Assembly: GCA_037903475.1 (NCBI GenBank)
Contig: JBAJFG010000441.1
Coordinates: 992,001-1,056,000 of the forward strand
Direction: 5' to 3'
Length of the DNA stretch: 64,000 nucleotides
Source: Ancylostoma caninum
Lineage: Eukaryota > Nematoda > Chromadorea > Rhabditida > Ancylostomatidae
This document shows, one piece after another, positions 47,071-59,406 of this stretch. How positions within the stretch are numbered: the stretch's first letter is position 1; every line of letters begins with the position of its first letter. The notes under the pieces were generated by a model. The model did not search any database. It worked only from the letters and a program-made list of their open reading frames with translations, and was not told the DNA's origin. A program made the translations under genes and the position numbers.

Positions 47071-49100
47071 GTGAACCTCCAGATCCCCTCTACTACCTCT
47101 GACCTCTGCATCTTGGTGAAACTCGTCCACGTTTTGAGAGGATTCGAGAAAGAATCGAATGTGGGCGTTTTTTTTTTCAAAGTGCTGGAAAGAATTGAAG
47201 CAATCGCAGAGCTCGGATAGCGTGATCCGAGGCAAGCATGTCGTATCATTAGTGACATCAATCATCACATTCCTCCGAGTTTTTTTTTTTTCATTTAGTC
47301 ATCGCAATTTTGTTTTTCACCCTTTGCGTGTTGCATTCCTCGTTCGCCATCTCATCAGACTTCTTTCGGTTCACCATGTGTGTAACACTCAGATACAAAA
47401 CGAATATAATTGTGTTGGCGTGACCCAAGGACAACACGCACGTATTCACGTATTATGATGCAGTAGTAAAGAGAGTTTATACACAGGCCATGATGGAGGC
47501 ATATCGTTATTTTCTGGATTTCCGGGAAGGTTTGCCCGATTCAGATAAGGAGATGTCGGCAATACGCTCCTCTGAGAAATTTCTCTTTTAGAGCCTCTAA
47601 AACAGAAACGAGTACATACAGTCGCGTCGGTAGAATACGGAAATTTTCGCGGGATTTGCCGAATTTTCCATAACTTTCTTTCCATTCTCGATTTTCCAAA
47701 ACTTCAAGGATTACATACATATACAAATTGAGTGTTATGTCACCTCGTTTCACCATTTTTTTCATCACGTTTGTTAGTTTTACAATACTATGAAAGCGAT
47801 TTTCCGAGAGCTGTTATTCTCATTTTCGGGACATCTTCCACTTACTGCTTAAGTGCTTGGGGTTAATGATTGTAACCGAATGAAAGCTGTTTTTTTCATT
47901 TCTCTCTAGGATTTATCCTTCGCTGAGGCTTAGCATAAATTTCTGCCCACATAATATATGTACATTTATCACCCATACATTATAATACCACTGTATTACA
48001 TTTTATCCCATATTGTTATTGGACGTACATGCATACCTTATGCATACCTACATAGCACACGTTTCTGCATTCATGCATTTCTTTGCTTTCTATGTTAAGA
48101 AAGCCTGTTCAGTGCGCAGTGAATTAGGCCCTTCTACGAATTCTATTTCTCCTTTAAACAAATTTTTGCAGCCTGAATATGGTCTACAAAATCGTCTGTG
48201 GAAAGGTTAATCTTCTAATCAATAAATTTTACACGGTAACCCCCTCATGTGTCAAGAGGTGGTTCATTCAAGATCACATTTCAAACAGCAAAGAGCTCTT
48301 TACGGTCTTCCTTGTTTACGCAAAGGGCTGGTTGTTTGCGTTATGCATACACCCATTTGTACGTGTTTCTACAGTTTTTTTTTGTATTTTTTTTAATGTC
48401 ACGAATTTTTCTCTTTCCGTTCTATTCTTAATCTTTCCTACCAACTCTACGTTACTGTCATTTACATTCCAGTTTTCTACTTGGCGCACTTCATGTGCAA
48501 TCTGAACTTCGCTGGAGGCCCTAAAAGGCTAATGTGGTGAGGCTTGGGAAACAGTGGCATTTTTCCGTGTGTTCTTTTTTCACCAGAAGTGTTCTTCTGC
48601 TCCTATTTTCAGAAATCTTGTCGGCTCGACCCTTACTAAGCTCCAGAACCTTCCTAGACCTTTTTCTGCAATTTTCCTTCCCAGTAAGGTTTTATTTATT
48701 GAGTTATTTAGACGTCATGCTAAATAAGATGTACATCCTCGCAAGAAGGAATGTATGTAAAGTGAGAAAGGAACATGATCGAAGAGAAAACCAAGGAGGT
48801 ATAGAGTAGTGTTCTAGGTTCTTCTCAAATTTTGGCTGAAAAAGTTTTTGAGGTGGTGGATCTGGCAGTTATGACAGGAAAATTCCTCGCTGACCGATTC
48901 TCCTGGAAGCGAAGGATTTGAAGGTGTTGAAAAGCACTGTATAATTACATATTTAGTTTTTATAGAACTAAAATGCCCTTATATTAGTTTCTGCCCACTA
49001 GCACTTCTCTCTCCTTGCTGTTAGTGCGGTGTTCCTAATGAGTGCTGTTCGTTGCATGAATAAAACAAGCAATAAAGCTATATAGGCTCCAGAAAATGTT
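47071..49100. other. intergenic DNA, nothing firm
   Basis: The minus-strand frame just outside the hAT remnant (47071-47268; NDTTCLPRITLSELCDCFNS) has protein-like composition, but no splice partner was found. Confidence 0.3.
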
Positions 49101-49226
49101 GATGAGATACTTAGTACATCGCAAAAAATCCTTCATTTCCTCTTGCGCTCTCACTAGTTGCTTCTCAAGTGCGCTTTTGTTGCGCTGGTAGGATTTAAGG
49201 AGTTCTTCACTTGAGTCATTCTGTCG
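49101..49226 (-). CDS. candidate coiled-coil exon
   Basis: Minus strand after GCTCGACAG: NDSSEELLKSYQRNKSALEK then QLVRAQEEMKDFLRC, a charged heptad-like helix of about 35 residues. A GTACTAAG that could be a weak donor follows; otherwise the frame runs 26 more codons to TAG. No neighbouring exons identified, so this is a fragment at best. Confidence 0.28.
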
Positions 49227-49229
49227 AGC

Positions 49230-51739
49230 AAAGCCCATAATTCCCTTGTGGATTAGCAGGAGGTTTTCCCTCGTTTTTGTGATTTTGGTGTTTGGTGCGT
49301 TTCACTTTGTCTATCTGGAGAATCACTTGTGAATACGAAATTTGCATAAGAACTGGCTTCCATTTATAGCTAGGACACTGTAGACCGTTCTGGAAAAAAA
49401 AACCAGTGACACAAAGGTTCTGTAAAGAAAATTCCAGGAAACCCACAGCTGAAATAAAAAGTTACCCTCCTTGTTCAAAGGAGTGCCTGTTCATGTTTAA
49501 TGAACTTCGCGAAGCGGATCTGTTTCCACTTCACAACACAAATTAGGCACGACTAGGTTTCTACCCAAGCCAGACACTCCAATTCCGGACAACTAACACT
49601 CGCTTCCGGTTCGAGGGACCGTTGTTCGGTCCAGTACTCGATCCTTTCTTATGAAAATTGGTCTAAAAATCGTAGAATTAAACAGAATACCGTCTATTCT
49701 CCTAACATTGTGCCCACACAATTTTGGGACGTCTTGCCGCGAGTTACTCTCTGGTCCTCAGTGGAAACACTCTCTCACTAGCTTCACGGCCTTCAGGTAA
49801 ATTAACGTGGATTTGTGGAGGCAGTGCCCTCAATAGCGTGTCAGGATTGAGGTACATAGCGTGGGCGTGGACGTTTTCAGCTCAGAAATGGCTGAGGCTG
49901 AACTTTTTGTGGCCAAAAATCTCTTAGCCCCACAGGTCGCTCACAAACAACTACGAATTCGTGAAACGAGTTGTAATTTGGTTCGCAGCGTCAGCTACAT
50001 GCTCTCTTCACTTTGCTATATGAGTAGTTGAAATTCCATTTTATTCCATATTTCTCCAGAAAAAAAATTGGTAGTACATGTTTAGATATTGCCTACTGTT
50101 TTCTCACTGAAAATGGCGGACTTTTCTCAGTGATGATCTCAAATTTTCCTTGGAAACCTAGGATACCTACGGCTTCCTGTTATATTTGCCAGGCCTTCAG
50201 CTATCCAATCAGTTGATTGATTGATATGCTTCTAGAGAAGTCTGAAAAGTAATGAATGTGTATATAGAGGATTACTAAGTATTTCTGTACTTGGTTCCTC
50301 CACTAGGTGGGCATACTCTTGGATTTCTAATGTTAATTTGAATTGAAATGGTTTTATTCGGATGTCTTGTACATTTTTCATACAAGTGCAGTCTCCAGAG
50401 TGAGAAATTTCCAAACATCTCATTTCACTTTTTCCGCTACTCTTCTAAGGTGGTCGCACTTCAGCCGTCTTTTCTTAAGATCCAAGAGAACATGAGGCAG
50501 AGGAGGGATGGGAAAACGGTGTGGATTTATTTCTATTGTTAATTATTCAATGTATGATATTCAATGGGAGGGTCCGGGATTGGTATGGAATTCAACCGAT
50601 ATTTTATGGATATCCACGAGTCGTTATGACAATGCACGACCACTACAGAAATTTGGCCATGATTCATCACGAAACCTCCGGAATCCCATGAATCACGCGA
50701 ATTCCACGAGATTGTGTGGGATTTATCCCGGAATTCGCTGTTGAAACATCAGAGTCAATCTTCATCCTTTCACCTATCACCTACCTCAGCGCTTCAGCAG
50801 ACAGCTTTCATATCTACTTTCTTCTCTTCTTTGCCTTTCTTATTTCTTCTTTTTGGTTTTACTTCATACTGGAATGATATTTTAACTGCAGCGTTGGCAG
50901 GATTCAGCTCTCATTCTAGACTAGGATTTTCTGAATCGTTGTGCTTTGAAGTGCTTCGAATTTCTAAGCGGCTCTAATCTGTGAGAATGCTTATAGATCC
51001 AATTTACAGAACGGCATCAACGAAATATTTCCATGGAATCTGAAAAAGAAGCTTGTGAATCACAGAGTTGTTTCTACAGCGTAGGAACTCTGATCAAAAT
51101 TCCATGCATGTCTAAGTATGTAATTCAATTAGTCACTCAGGCGTAGCTGGTGGAGTTGAGTTTCACGGCATTTTTGCTTTTTGCTGCTTAGAATTTGTGA
51201 AGTACTAAGATACTTCCATATGATTTCTGGATAGACCATGAACTATGACGTCATTGAAGTCTACGCTACAAAGATTTATGTGCAAAAACCATGCCCTACT
51301 CATCTCAAGAACTATATAATCTCCATTCCTCCGTTTTTAGGCATGATGCGTAATCGCTGCGGTTTATCAAGGATGTGGGGGTGGCTTACACCGTGCTATT
51401 AACGGCACCACGCTGGTGACGAAGAACTACGTGTGCTGGATGCTCCGAAATCCATTGGTTAGCCTGACAATGCCTTGCTGACTGATTCAGCATGATACAT
51501 ACTTATTGTAGAGAGCATGCAAGGTTAGCAGGATGATTAGGTAACGGAAAAAAAGAAAAGGAATGGCAAGGTTTCTAAGAGTCATAGCCCTAAAAACGTG
51601 TAGAATTCACCATTCTACGGCAAGGATTAGCTTGAAAAATTTTATTTTTTCTTTCTACACTTGTTCTTTTCTTGTAAAAGCGATATTCTTTACGAGATAT
51701 TAGCTCAAATGCACATTAAAAAAGGCCGGGACCACATCC
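49230..51739. other. unassigned DNA
   Basis: No exon or repeat that I can defend. Confidence 0.35.
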
Positions 51740-52895
51740 TACAGTCGGGTCCGGCAACCACTGCAAATGGGCGCCGGCCTGCGCGCCACCCTCCGGCGCC
51801 CCGGTATTAATGAGCTATAAATCACTCGAGCTTGGGAGAAAGCGAAGAAAATACAATTTTAGTCCATAGTAGACAGAGTGCAGTGGACATGTTAAGTCTA
51901 TAAAGCAGGGGACCATTTTCACAACTTTCACGTTTTTTTTTGTTTTTGTGATTTTCATGGGGAAAGATTTCAGAATACACAATAAGCGAAGCCAACTCTT
52001 CCATTTTCTGCTATAGTACACTGCTTCGCGAATACAAAAATGGCCGTTACTTTTCTATAGATGGACACAGTACTTCAGTTATCCCGTATAAGTTGTTCCA
52101 TATCCATTGCAAAGTAGTTCTATCGCTGTCATTTATCTTCCGTGGAGCAGTCCTTTACGGCGGAGTTACTCTCTCCCGGTTTCCCTCAACTTTGAAAAAG
52201 TGATTTTTCACTATTGCTTACACTATTAGTATTACTTACACTTCCACTTATCGTAGTTTATCTTCGAAATTTATGCAAAACGTTGCCGGATGCCTTCCTG
52301 GACTACCCGAAGGAGATCACGGGGGACGTTCCAAGCAGTGAACCCCAAACACTGCGATTCTTAACTCTGGATCTCCAACGGAGTGGAACCAGCGATAGGG
52401 ACAGATTGCAATCTGCCACTCAAACCACTGAGCCATCCGGGCTACTTTTTATGTTGGAGTTTGTTAGATAACTGCAGCAGTCGTAGGCAGCATACTATAT
52501 GTATTTGCAAAACGGGTGCACAGAGCAGGATTCGATCCCCTGACCACCACAACGTCGATCATTCGCTCAACCCACTGAGCTATGCGCGCACGCGATGCAA
52601 CATACAAATAGTGTCCAATCTTACTTACACTTACACTTATCGTAGTTTATCTTAGAAATTTAGGTGAAAAGGGAGTTGGGTGGGGCCACTCCTGTGAAGC
52701 CCAAGCCTTAAACCCATTCTTAAGCATAGGGTTAGGCTTATCTACCCTGTCTACTATGGACTAAAATTGTATTTTTCTTCGCTTTCTCCCAAGCTCGAGT
52801 GATTTATAGCTCATTAATACCGGGGCGCCGGAGGGTGGCGGCGGCCGGCGCCCGCCGGCGCCCATTTGCAGTGGCTGCCGGACCGGACTGTACTT
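51740..52895. mobile_element. 1.15-kb element with about 140-bp inverted ends
   Basis: Arms 51742-51885 and 52750-52892 are near-exact complements. They begin at a GTCCGGCARCCACTGCAAAT block, include a GC-rich CCCTCCGGCGCCCCGGTATT stretch and run to TTTTAGTCCATAGTAGACAG. The interior has no transposase but carries tRNA-like sequence. The right outer edge adjoins a GAAAGAAA microsatellite. Confidence 0.75.
52330..52600 (-). repeat. two tRNA-like SINE heads inside the 1.15-kb element
   Basis: Minus strand 52590-52510 reads CATAGCTCAGTGGGTTGAGC and later GGGGATCGAATCCTG; minus strand 52443-52385 reads GGATGGCTCAGTGGTTTGAG and CTGGTTCCACTCC. Both resemble pol III promoter boxes. The pair is flanked by direct repeats of about 40 bp (52232-52272 and 52620-52662, core ACACTTATCGTAGTTTATCT). 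Confidence 0.5.
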
Positions 52896-52899
52896 GCTA

Positions 52900-52940
52900 A
52901 TTTCGCTTGGGAAGAAAGAAAGAGAGAAAGAAAGAAAGAA
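52900..52940. repeat. GAAA microsatellite
   Basis: Run of GAAAGAAAGA units with one interruption. Confidence 0.8.
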
Positions 52941-54559
52941 CAGTATCTCTATGAATGAAAAATATCTCTATGAAAAGAAAAAAGGAATTTCCCTTCTTGA
53001 AAGCATCTAAACATTTTGTTTATTTCAGCTCTATTCGAAGATTTGCGACATGCTACCGCATTTTGTATGCTTTTCACTCTATGTGAGTCTTTTTGAGGAT
53101 ATTTCGCGCACCTCCACTGTCGCGTGTAGGTAACTGAAAGAATAACGGACATACAAATGAATTAAATCTGAGGATGCAAAGGTAATATATGGAGGTTCCA
53201 CCACAAAGATTTATCTTTATCCACATATTTAGCGATTTTTCTGAGCTACACTCGAATTAGCCAATCATGGCGCAGTTGCGCACCGCCCCTCACTACAGTA
53301 GCGGACTGATCCATTGACCAGCTTTGCCGAGGTGGTCATCTGTTTAGAGCCAATTTTTACATATTTCACGCTTTCAGCCATATCTTTATGGAGGAAGGAA
53401 TGAGTTTCTGAGAAAATGGCCTCTTCTGACTGAATTTGGATGTCTATTCAGGAGTTTTTTTTTATTGTAATATTATAAAATTGAGATGTAAAAGTTGCAC
53501 AAGGGCTACTCTATGAGGAACATGACTTCAAAGAAAACATAAATAGCCCAGTCCTGAATGCGTTTAAGATGTCCGCTGTATAGAAAAGCAAGCACCATCC
53601 CTTTTCATGCAAATCCCAGAATAGCAAACCGACTAATACACAGGAGCAAGGCGTTGTCCTAGGTCGTGGGTAATTGAACCATTTCGGCTAATCCTGCTGA
53701 AAGCTGTTCTCCATCAATCGGGCAATTTTTACCGTCTCATCAGCGATCTCACCCCGTTCACAGCATAATCCATTCCGCTGCACCCTCACTGCAATTAATT
53801 CTGCCAGGCAATGTGGGCGGGGTTTGGCTGTGAGGAATTTGTGACGACACCAAGGATTACGTCCCTGATGTCACGAGTAGGCTATGGAATGCTTTGTTAA
53901 CATCATTTCTGTGACGCAGAGGTTTATTTTTAATCTTTCACTAATCCCCTCCCCCCTACCCGCTCCCGATCCCTTGGACATTTACATTTCCTTCAAGTAT
54001 GTGTGTTTCACCTGTCCTCTCCTTCGCATTCAGGAGGAACTAATAGCTTAATTTCACATGTTGTACGTGAAAATTTTTTTACACCAAACTATTTTTACCT
54101 CTATTTCACATTGATAGGATAGAGCCTTAGAATTTCAATGCACTCTGCACCAAATGCACCAATGTTCAGTCTTTTTGCCGGTTTCCTCCTCTATTCCGAT
54201 TTCTAAAACTAGGAAAACTTGTTTGGAAATATTTTAAATGCTTGACGGCTGCTGCTTATGTAGTTTACATTGCTTGCACTTTTTTCATTATAGCTTCATA
54301 GGCAGTGGATCAGCGCATCAAAATTTGGTAGTAATTTTTTTTTGCAATGACCTAACGGATTAATGGATTGTAAAACTAAAAAATTATTTAACATCCCCAT
54401 AATTGCTACCATTCATTCAACCATTCCATTGTGACCTTACATTGAATAGGAATGTTTTACATCGATGTTGTATTTAAGTTTTCTAAAAAAGGAGAAGATT
54501 TAATTATTAAGACTGTTCTTCTTTAATTTAACTTAAAGTGATATTAGTTTAATCCATTA
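52941..54559. other. intergenic DNA, nothing assigned
   Basis: No sustained coding frame or repeat structure seen. Confidence 0.4.
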
Positions 54560-55320
54560 AAAACTCATTTAAGCTCAAACTAATACGTAAGCTATAAAAG
54601 CTTCCATTATAACCAATAAATAAATAGTTAAACTAGAAGCTCAAACCATTTTTAAACGATAACTATTATAAACAACCGTTTGAAAATATGCAAATATAAA
54701 AAAAATAAAAAAATAATCTAGCACCATTAAAACGAAAAATACGAAAAATTCAACCATAATTAACCTCAAATATAATGTACTGTACAGCATTAAAAGCTAT
54801 TGAACCATCAGCTGTATAATAAAAAGCTAAAAAAAAAGTACCAGTTAAAATCTGAAGAGCTAATACTATTCCTAACATACTACCAAAATTTCAACCAATT
54901 GTTAAACTTTTACTAGAAGGTAAAGTCACAACTAATGACCTGAACTAAAAACCCAAAGTAACTCAATTAAAAGATTCTGCAGATGATAAAATTAATGAAT
55001 TTTGATAACTTTTTACTAATAACATTAGGAATGAACAAAAAATAAACCAACTATTAACAAAAAACTAATCCACCAACCATTATTTGTAAAAAAATGAATA
55101 AAAAAGGCAATTTCTGAAAAGTTAAGAATCATATTAAATTAAAACCAAAAACCCTATTAGTAACCCTAAAAATTCAAAAATGGAAAGGCGCTATACCAAC
55201 TCTAATATTAAAATAACTAACTGAAAATACCTAGAAGAAACATTAAAAATAAAATGCCTAAACTCTCTTGCATAACAAAGTAATTAAATAAAGTTCTATA
55301 ACTATTAACTTTCTAATCTG
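54560..55320 (-). pseudogene. nuclear mitochondrial insert: cytb 5' part fused to nad2
   Basis: The minus strand is T-rich and reads with the invertebrate mitochondrial code. From 55312 leftward: NYFVMQESLG, later APFHFW and MWFLTFQKLPF, then SAESFNWVTLGFLVQ, all nad2 with a frameshift or two. From about 54935: [56 protein letters not shown], and after another shift LTIYLLVMMEAFMAYVLVW, all cytochrome b. The AT-rich bases up to about 55400 may also be nad2. The tRNAs that separate nad2 and cytb in nematode mitochondria are missing, so the insert is rearranged or deleted. Frameshifts show it is not a working mitochondrial gene. Confidence 0.88.
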
Positions 55321-55399
55321 ATATAACAAATACAATGTTATTAATAAAGATAAAGAGCTAAAGATAATTTAAATGATGATATTGAAACTTCTCTGACCA

Positions 55400-55790
55400 T
55401 ATTGTATTGTGATAGTACATAGCATAGCTACACTAAGAAAATAAAATAAAAATGAGATAAAACAATGACGTGGCAATCAAAAATGACCTGGCATGTCTAA
55501 GCCTCTAAACTGTTGGTGGGCTCAGATCAACGAGGATTAAATTTGGGGTCAGAGCTATACTTCATATTCCTCTCATTTTCGCTATTTCATAATTTTTATT
55601 TATTTTCATCACTCCTCACTATTTTTTCGCCCTCTTTATTATTCCACACGTTCTGAGTGCATATTTCACATTTATTGCCAACACGCCTTTATTTCCTTCC
55701 AATAACAAGTTCACAGGATCAGATGTTTACCCCCTGATCCCTTCTTGTTCTTATTCCCTGGAGAATCTCACCGTTGACCAGTTCGTAGGA
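55400..55790. other. intergenic DNA, nothing assigned
   Basis: Compositional change from the AT-rich insert to ordinary sequence; no exon or repeat seen. Confidence 0.4.
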
Positions 55791-56147
55791 TCAGTGGTGT
55801 GTTGCATTGTCGGTTTTCCTGTGTTTTCCCGGGAAAACACCGCAGTTTATTGTTAGGTGACGCGAGCAACCCGTAATTGAGGCAGTCGTTCCGTTTTTAA
55901 TGTCTGAGTTCACTTTCTGATCTCTGAATGCTTGGGAATCTCTCGCTGAGCTGTTTTTCGAGCATTCAACGAGAGCAATCGACGTCGGTTTAATTACGCC
56001 GGATTCGCTGCCCTCGAAAATCCGTTCGTTTGGCCTATCCTCAGCGGCAAATGCCGTTGACTCAGCCGGATTCTTGAGCGCGAGAAGCTTTACGGCTTCT
56101 GAGAGGGGGAAGCCACACTTCACTCTTGGATCTCCTGGAGAAACCAT
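55791..56147 (-). CDS. 118-aa open frame of unknown function
   Basis: Minus strand from ATG 56147 to TGA, with an in-frame TAA four codons upstream of the ATG, so the start is well defined. GC is higher than the surroundings. It reads MVSPGDPRVKCGFPLSEAVK, AESTAFAAEDRPNERIFEGS and ends PGKHRKTDNATHH. Hydrophilic, no signal peptide or membrane segment. It may be a single-exon gene, a terminal exon, or relic coding sequence from a mobile element. No family recognised. Confidence 0.35.
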   Translation of the reverse strand: MVSPGDPRVKCGFPLSEAVKLLALKNPAESTAFAAEDRPNERIFEGSESGVIKPTSIALVECSKNSSARDSQAFRDQKVNSDIKNGTTASITGCSRHLTINCGVFPGKHRKTDNATHH

Positions 56148-59100
56148 TGAGAATTTCTCTTACAGCCTATTCAGGTGGACTTCCGGCAAAGTTTGCTCAC
56201 AAAGGTGATCCTACACTGCTCTTTGTGCTGCTAGTTTGCCTTCTGTGGTATATTTCAACACCCTTAGCCGCCTTTCTGGATTTTTCCACGCTAATCCTCC
56301 TAATTCTCCACAGGCGGCGTCGACAGAAAACGAAAAGCTTAGAAATCCCTCATTTCCAGCGTAGCTTAACCATTTCATAAACAGAGACATCAGTAAAAAT
56401 TTCAGCCTTTGGGGTGGTTCCTCACTGATGAGGCCCCCTGTAACTTAATGAGCAACAGAGCATCAGAGATGTCTTTACAACTAATGGTCTAGATATGATA
56501 GAAATGAGAGAAAATAGTAGGATGGATAATAGAAAATATTAAAAGATTACCAATTTTCTCCTTTTTCCTTTTTTTCTGGATCTGTTATCACCCTTCCATC
56601 GAACCGCATATTCCCTGGTCTATTCTGATACTTTTTCATTTCTGGACTTATTGATCATGTCAGTCATCTCATGGCTACCCAATATTTCGTTTCCAGCGAG
56701 GGTTCCATACTACCGTACTCGTGTACTGTGCACAGGATACCGTATCACATTTCTGAATAACCTATCGCAGCTTTCTAGAAGTGCACTGCCGAGTTTTTCG
56801 GCTTTTCTGCGGATAGATTCCTCTCGATTTGAGCGAATCCAACATAAAGTTCATTTCACATCTTGTCATTATCTTATTCTTATACGATATGTTCTCTTCG
56901 TTCAAGGTTTGTCCTTCCGAATGACGTGTGCCCTCGAGGTCCGCCTTCGCTAAGCGCTAAATTCATTACATTTCCTGTTTTGCTACGTTTTTGTTTGATA
57001 TTTAATCTTATGAGTGCTGATTTCTACTTAAAAGCACTTATAATCCAATTCAGATAGTTATAATCAAGAAGAAAAGTGCATGGCATTAGTATCCGTCTAT
57101 TAAGAGGTCCCTTTACAAAGCAATTTTTGATTGGAGCTTGTTTTCTGAGGTTGTTTGATCCAGATATGCCAGATTTTCAGCTCAGGCCTTGGCTGAGCCT
57201 TTGACCATATGTGCAACGCCTATTCTTTCATAGCTTCCCCCAACAGTACCTCGAGACCGAACAAGTTCTTTTTCTGTAACGCCACCCCCCAAACCCTGCC
57301 CCCCCCCTTCTGCTTTGCACTGGCGTTAGTGGAGGTGGAATGTGACATTAGACGAGGACCTTTAGCGTGTCGAGCGTCAGCAAATGGGAAAAAGCGTTCT
57401 GGAATTTCACGTGATTCCCGGGCACGCAGCCATTTTTCATGCTTCTGGTTGTTCCAAGGCTTTACGGGTTGCTAGCCACTATTTCTGAAGCCATTTATGA
57501 AAGTGTCCCGGTCGTTCCCCACGGTTGCACTTATTCAATGGGAAGTCTTTGATTTGATCGTCTTTGTTGGCGTTAGCTCTCTGCCGTTTCCACAAAAACC
57601 ATGAGAAACCACTTATCTACCGGATGCTATCATTTCCACAGAATTTATTTTACACTGTATTTGGTCCCGCGCGCCAGCAAAAACGTCTTTGATATCAATG
57701 GGTCAGACAGCAGCCTTGGAATTTTCTAATCTATAGGACAGCACAAATTACGCAGAATTCCTGCCCTTCTTCTCACTGGATTCTGATGAGATCGTCATTG
57801 GTAAGCCCTTCTATCTTTTCTGGTATATAAGCAACACTTGAAAGGGATTCAAGTAAGAATCACACCCGGAAGTGGTACTCACACTTACTTAGAATGATAG
57901 CTCCCAAGCTGTGCCCTTTTGCTCTGCCAATGAAGGGATCCGTAAACGTTCTCGAGAATGTTTCAACCCCCACGCTGTCCTAATACGGACGAGTTTTCCA
58001 GAAATAATGGAAACGGGTAAGCTTTGTCCCAGCAACCAACCTCACTGAAACAAGGCATTATAGCAAGTAGCGGAATACGTCACATTTTCCTAGGAAACTT
58101 CGGCCGGTTCATGCTTTCAGACTGAGAGAAGGACTTAGACCTTCAGGGGGATTTTTCAGGATCTCACAACAGGTGAAATTTCGTGAAAAAACTCAAATGT
58201 CGAGTCTTGGGAATTATTTGAACTCATTTTGCACCTGGAATCAGTCATAGAGCTTCGCGCAAAAAGAAAAACAAAAGAACTGCCTTGTATCATTAACGTG
58301 GAGGATGTACCAGGATTGGACTGAAAATAACCACCAAAGGGAACAACATTTTCCTCCAGAAAACAACTATTATAATATTTAGAAGCGTATTTCTATGAAT
58401 TGTCAAGTGTATGTTGTTTGCGGCACAGTGAGCTTCATGCTGGGAGATTATCCCGGGCGGGCGGTAGGATGATGGCACAAGGAAACTGCACGTCTATGGC
58501 TGGGTATTCTCTCACTTTTCAACAAATTATCTTAGAGATATCAATATAGGTCCGGATATCTACTATATTATCACTGATCATTAGAAAGGATTATCTTTCT
58601 ATTTACGAGGAGGATTCGTCGTGGTAAATGACGTGCATGCAAGTTGCGCTAAGCTGGCACCCAGGTCCAGCTCCTTTTACCCTTTGCTTGCCTGGTAATT
58701 TCCCTTTATTCATCTTATTATTCAATTCATTGTAAAGGTATGTATACGGGAAAAATTATATCAAACATATGATGGTCATATAAAATTTTTTGTTCTCTCG
58801 CTGCAGATGAAACTTGTCGTCTTTGAATTTTTGTACGATTTCCGACGGATGGGAGGATGCAGGTGTGATAACTCTCTAGGATTTGGCGCGAGGAGAAGTT
58901 GATTTGAATAGATTTTTATACCTTTTTTGGCTAAACAAAACCTGAACACACTAGTTTAACAAATGTGTATTTGACGCCTTTCAGACAAGCTTCTCGTTTA
59001 AGTTCAGAGTAAACCAATAAAAAAAAGTTAGTTTAGAATAAAGCAAAAGTGAAGTTCTTCAGAAGTATGCCAAGAATCCCACTACGTGCAGCTTTGCGAA

Positions 59101-59166
59101 AAGATGCCCAGCAATGTTGAGGAGCGAATTCTCGTTGAGCACCCCCTTAAAATGGATCAAGGAACT
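56148..59166. other. unassigned DNA
   Basis: A plus-strand frame at 56126-56380 has a hydrophobic core but overlaps the minus-strand frame above. C tract at 57299-57306. Nothing else supported. Confidence 0.35.
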
Positions 59167-59319
59167 TCAGCGAAACTCTTGTTCCTTGAGACCTTCCGTG
59201 TTTTCTGCAACAAGGCGTCCAGTCGACGTCCACGACATTTTGCTACTCGGTGGCCTTCGCACGTATGCACATATATCAGTGTTTTTCCTGGTTTTGTCGC
59301 TGGACACGTCTAAGACTCC
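59167..59319 (-). CDS. candidate terminal exon, hydrophilic protein
   Basis: Minus strand after a good acceptor (TTCGTTGTTTTCAG): GVLDVSSDKTRKNTDICAYV, then RRPPSSKMSWTSTGRLVAEN and TEGLKEQEFR with TGA. The same frame is also open upstream to an ATG at 59406 (MKEETKYQLQAIRKHCSQAD), so an unspliced 79-aa reading is possible. Opposite-strand frames here look hydrophobic and chance-like. May belong with the exon at 60467-60750. Confidence 0.38.
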   Translation of the reverse strand, partial: GVLDVSSDKTRKNTDICAYVRRPPSSKMSWTSTGRLVAENTEGLKEQEFR

Positions 59320-59406
59320 CTGAAAACAACGAAAACCAAGGACCATGTCGGCTTGTGAGCAGTGTTTCCGTATGGCTTGCAGTTGGTATTTTGTTTCTTC
59401 TTTCAT

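Noticed and set aside
46860..47261. 133-codon minus-strand frame
   Set aside because: Most of it translates the subterminal repeats of the decayed hAT element.
52510..52590. Functional tRNA gene on the minus strand
   Set aside because: A and B boxes are present, but I could not fold clean acceptor and anticodon stems, and similar heads with SINE tails occur elsewhere.
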